Shown here: piece by piece, positions 51,001 to 53,083 of the stretch
How positions within the stretch are numbered: the first letter of the stretch is position 1
How the letters are laid out: every line of letters begins with the position of its first letter
From: Nostoc desertorum CM1-VF14
GTDB taxonomy: Bacteria; Cyanobacteriota; Cyanobacteriia; Cyanobacteriales; Nostocaceae
Assembly: GCA_019359245.1 (NCBI GenBank)
Contig: JAHHHR010000053.1
Span: forward strand, 1-53,083
Direction: 5' to 3'
Length of the DNA: 53,083 nt
Translations under genes and position numbers: made by a program
The notes under the pieces: generated by a model
What the model was told of the DNA's origin: nothing
The model's database searches: none
What the model saw: the letters and a program-made list of their open reading frames with translations, nothing else

Positions 51001-52288
51001 TGGTAAGACCTTGCAGGCATTGGCTGTCATTCTCAGAAACGCCCATGAAGGGCCAACCCTAATTATTGCGCCGACTTCCGTGTGCATGAATTGGGTGAGT
51101 GAAGCGCAGAAGTTTGCCCCAACTCTGAATATTATTCAATTTTCTGGTGCTAACCGCCAAAAATTATTAGATGGTTTACAACCATTGGATATGTTGGTAT
51201 GTAGCTATGGTTTATTACAGCAGGAAGAAGTAGCGCAAATGCTTTCTGGTGTACAGTGGCAAACGATTGTTCTGGATGAAGCCCAGGCGATTAAAAATAT
51301 GACCACTAAACGTTCTCAGGCAGCCATGAACTTAAAATCTAATTTTAAGTTGCTGACTACCGGGACTCCGATTGAGAATCACCTGGGTGAGTTATGGAAT
51401 TTATTCCGTTTTATTAATCCTGGGTTATTGGGTTCTTTTGAAAGCTTCAATCAACGCTTTGCTACCCCCATTGAAAAATTTCAGGATAAACTTGCACGTA
51501 ATAAACTCAAAAAACTTATTCAACCATTTCTGTTGCGGCGCACAAAAAATCAGGTATTAGAAGAGTTGCCATCTCGTACCGAAATTCTGTTGCATGTAGA
51601 GTTAAGTCGAGAGGAAAAGGCATTCTATGAAGCGTTGCGCCGTCACGCCATATCTAAACTTACCGAAAGTGATGCAGAAGCAGGAAAGAAACATTTGCAG
51701 GTTTTAGCTGAGATAATGAAACTGCGTCGCGCTTGCTGTAATCCTAGTTTGGTTATGCCTGATACTAAATTACCCAGTTCTAAGTTGCAACTTTTTGGTG
51801 AGGTGCTGGGTGAACTTCTGGAAAATCGTCATAAGGCGTTGGTGTTTAGTCAGTTTGTTGACCATTTGCACATTATTAGAGATTATTTGGAGCAGCAAGG
51901 TATTAATTATCAATATCTAGATGGCAGTACTTCAGTGGCAGAGCGCAAAAAACGGGTGGATGCATTTCAAGCTGGTTCAGGAGATGTATTTCTGATTAGT
52001 CTCAAGGCAGGCGGTACAGGACTGAATCTAACTGCTGCTGATTATGTGATTCATACAGACCCTTGGTGGAATCCGGCAGTGGAAGACCAAGCCTCAGACC
52101 GCGCCCATCGTATTGGGCAACAACGCCCTGTTACCATTTATCGTCTAGTTGCAAAAGATACTATTGAAGAAAAGATTGTGCAATTGCATCACCAAAAGCG
52201 AGATTTAGCAGACAGTCTATTGGAAGGTACTGATATGAGTGGCAAGATATCAACGGAAGCCTTGTTACAGCTGATTAGTGAAGGTTAA
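48077..52288 (+). CDS. SNF2/RapA-type DEAD/H helicase-like ATPase
   Basis: A 1403-residue protein. The N-terminal two thirds starts with a winged-helix-like part (about 20-110) and a TPR-like part (about 230-320), leading to a central region of unknown fold (500-900). The C-terminal third (about 935-1400) is a SNF2 motor: LRDYQMEGFCWL; motif I DQMGLGKT (about 970); motif II DEAQ (about 1066); motif III LLTTGTPIENH; motif IV VFSQFVDHL; motif V GGTGLNL; motif VI RAHRIGQQRPV (about 1341). Such enzymes use ATP to move along double-stranded DNA and remodel bound proteins. The partner is the SWIM protein encoded directly upstream. Role unknown: repair, transcription or defence are all possible. Confidence 0.93.
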   Translation: MTIFEPNSKIQQALLAKKYFELHPSLQKIIQLFSVIYAPIDKNSFVSCISKTGALDEKNKPWSTKTLSPQIDKLLKAGLLVQSSRQGAECHPLLTEIATRHAVQTGQFEILVTAVEEKLPIRTHWNRDSRIFSSLRQCIREIRIGIYRQDLSFINQQIEDYQKYSDSEEKIVIENIFEQIYNNPFDADWFKTLPLGLYESGISSILFNSALKLSASEDALTLLEEECSNREKHCSDYLHLILTEQLLLQGCTQEAQESLERVSNEYQNNGAIFWGWLSFLRGDNEQAIKYYKDALKAIKKATGKRQIYFNTMGGLFFILALLKDGSAQHLKEAEEYSSLMSRQGDHWLRFTYGRLNMVLQVHLGDITQKEFVVSGHISSVEEENSLQTLFCSLCLYWMDAESAKRRLPNLLEPLYQRSLASGYHWLAMETAELLSRLKPSSNYNKLAPALREDSNIQTIVDLIRPQEAWEMCLNALANLQSRPQTSLKPESELRLAWFITFYPSRCVLQPREQKVNAKGEWSKGRPIALKRLNSALSEFDYITPQDMRVCSCIEVYSEGYYGKVDYTFGEKAISALIGHPLVFWEDTPTIRVEIVKGEPELLVKKGKLDRLTLEFSPKLPESQNILHIKETPTRIKVIEITAEHRRIAEIIGKDNKLNVPAFAEKQVLAAINAVSGIVTVHSDIGGGLEGAEEVPAQTLPHIHLLPANTGLKVALLSRPFAQGGPYYRPGTGGETVIAEIDGKRLQTRRNLSEEKQLAAYAVAACPTLTRTEEQDGEWVIADPEDCLELLLELQALESSVVIEWPQGEKLRVSHNADLKDFNLSIQRQQDWFAATGELKLNNDLVLDMQQLLELLEKTPSRFIPLGDGQFLALTQAFRKRLDELRMFSEKHGKGIRFHPLATLGLEDFVDEVGKVKADKHWKTHRERLQEVKNLQPELPSTLQAELRDYQMEGFCWLARLAHWGVGACLADQMGLGKTLQALAVILRNAHEGPTLIIAPTSVCMNWVSEAQKFAPTLNIIQFSGANRQKLLDGLQPLDMLVCSYGLLQQEEVAQMLSGVQWQTIVLDEAQAIKNMTTKRSQAAMNLKSNFKLLTTGTPIENHLGELWNLFRFINPGLLGSFESFNQRFATPIEKFQDKLARNKLKKLIQPFLLRRTKNQVLEELPSRTEILLHVELSREEKAFYEALRRHAISKLTESDAEAGKKHLQVLAEIMKLRRACCNPSLVMPDTKLPSSKLQLFGEVLGELLENRHKALVFSQFVDHLHIIRDYLEQQGINYQYLDGSTSVAERKKRVDAFQAGSGDVFLISLKAGGTGLNLTAADYVIHTDPWWNPAVEDQASDRAHRIGQQRPVTIYRLVAKDTIEEKIVQLHHQKRDLADSLLEGTDMSGKISTEALLQLISEG

Positions 52289-52450
52289 GGCATTTACCAA
52301 GGCTTTTTTGACAATAATCGCTCATTCAGTAAGTTGCTTTTACCTGACTTGAGCGAGCGCAAAACTTGTTGCACCATAATTATACCTGAAAATAAGGTTT
52401 TGGCACGGTAATGCCTAACCGCCTAATTCAAATTATAAAGGGATTTAATC
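52289..52450. other. Spacer between SNF2 and Nudix genes
   Basis: A 162-base spacer with a T-run (about 52305-52310) after a GC-poor stretch. No convincing hairpin could be drawn. The Nudix promoter should be here. Confidence 0.3.
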
Positions 52451-52960
52451 ATGATACAAGATGATGAAATACTTGACATTGTAGACGAAAGCGATTGCGT
52501 TGTTGGACAGAAGAAACGTTCGGAAATATATCGTCAAGGACTATGCAATTTTAGAGTTGTCAATGCTTTTGTTGTTAATTCATTAGGTCAACTGTGGATA
52601 CCTCGGCGTTCTGTACACAAAACTATTTTTCCGCTTTGTCTTGATGTCAGCATGGGGGGTCATGTTGAAACTGGAGAAACCTATGAAGATGCTTTACAAC
52701 GTGAACTCAAAGAAGAGTTGAACTTAGAGCTAAACATGGTTAATGTTCGACCCTTGGGATATTTAATACCATATCAGTATCAAGTATCTGCTTTTATGAA
52801 GGTTTATGAAATCGAATTAGATTTGAACCCAGAGTATAATAAAAATGATTTTATTGAAAGTTTTTGGTTATCCGTTAATGATTTAATAGAATGGTTAAAT
52901 AGCGGTGAACCTGCAAAAAGTGATTTGCTAAAACTTGTAAAAATATTTTATCAAAACTAA
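52451..52960 (+). CDS. Nudix hydrolase (IDI/YfcD-like)
   Basis: The 169-residue protein contains a Nudix box from Gly70 to Leu92 (Gly70, Glu76, Arg84-Glu85, Glu88-Glu89). All metal-binding residues are present, but Asn91 stands at the box's last glycine. The N-terminal segment (DESDCVVGQKKRSEIYRQGL) and the IPRRSVHKTIFPLCLDVSMGGHV run are typical of the YfcD/isopentenyl-diphosphate-isomerase-like subgroup. It would hydrolyse a nucleoside-diphosphate-linked substrate with Mg2+; the substrate is unknown. It begins with ATG after an AAAGGGA site and is followed by a possible mobile-element end. Confidence 0.9.
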   Translation: MIQDDEILDIVDESDCVVGQKKRSEIYRQGLCNFRVVNAFVVNSLGQLWIPRRSVHKTIFPLCLDVSMGGHVETGETYEDALQRELKEELNLELNMVNVRPLGYLIPYQYQVSAFMKVYEIELDLNPEYNKNDFIESFWLSVNDLIEWLNSGEPAKSDLLKLVKIFYQN

Positions 52961-53083
52961 ATAGGGCTTGCTGAAAAAGTCAGAAAGAAGCAATTTCAAG
53001 GGTTGACTAGTTGTTCAGCCCCAGTCAATCATAAGTTTTTGTTGACTATAAATTTTACAATGATAAACTGCAATTATATTATT
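52961..53083. other. Right edge, possible start of an insertion sequence
   Basis: After the Nudix stop the sequence GGGCTTGCTGAAAAAGTC (from 52965) resembles terminal inverted repeats of cyanobacterial IS elements of the IS4/IS1634 kind, but the window ends before any transposase or second end could be seen. The rest is AT-rich and featureless. Confidence 0.2.

Overview
The window reads as chromosome or large plasmid of a filamentous cyanobacterium, most likely of the order Nostocales. The signs are frequent GCGATCGC (HIP1-type) octamers in and between genes, short heptanucleotide tandem repeats, a TonB-dependent receptor carrying the AMIN domain usual in cyanobacteria, and moderate to low GC with AT-rich intergenic DNA. 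No rRNA, tRNA, CRISPR array or intact transposase was seen.

Left flank (1-14500) is a mixed accessory region: a P-loop ATPase of plasmid/conjugation type, a GT14 glycosyltransferase, a SRPBCC-like protein, two SDR oxidoreductases, a block of transposon-end-like repeats (4757-4971), and a redox group (DM13 lipoprotein, membrane-linked flavin/2Fe-2S reductase, exported MsrA and cytosolic MsrA). It also holds several gene remnants that can be recognised only by reading short or broken frames: pRiA4b ORF-3 family, DUF1998 helicase tail, SDR tail and EgtD head.

The core (14554-44210) is a complete-looking metallophore (siderophore) locus: two half-size ABC transporters of the YbtP/YbtQ type, a FecE/FecD/FecC/FecB-type import operon followed upstream by an LCM-family methyltransferase, a 1.2 kb divergent regulatory region, a three-protein assembly line, an MFS exporter, and a TonB-dependent outer-membrane receptor. 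The assembly line is NRPS1 (ACP-A-PCP-Cy-A[Cys]-MT-PCP), PKS (KS-AT-KR-ACP), then NRPS2 (Cy-A[Cys]-PCP-E-like). The inferred product is an amino-acyl, (methyl)thiazoline, hydroxy-C2, thiazoline chain, related in logic to yersiniabactin, micacocidin and pyochelin. It differs from them in having an amino acid starter instead of an aryl acid, an orphan N-terminal carrier domain, no thioesterase, and a terminal epimerase-like domain whose E4 glutamate is replaced by leucine.

The locus is bracketed by two direct copies of a roughly 330-bp segment (13782-14104 and 44909-45252), about 31 kb apart. Each is the 3' end of the same unidentified gene plus an 11-bp tandem repeat. This suggests insertion by recombination and a possible route of excision.

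Right flank (45300-53083) contains a small unknown gene, a GFA-family remnant, a tightly coupled SWIM zinc-finger/SNF2 helicase gene pair, and a Nudix hydrolase. All assignments come from reading motifs by eye; no database search was possible.
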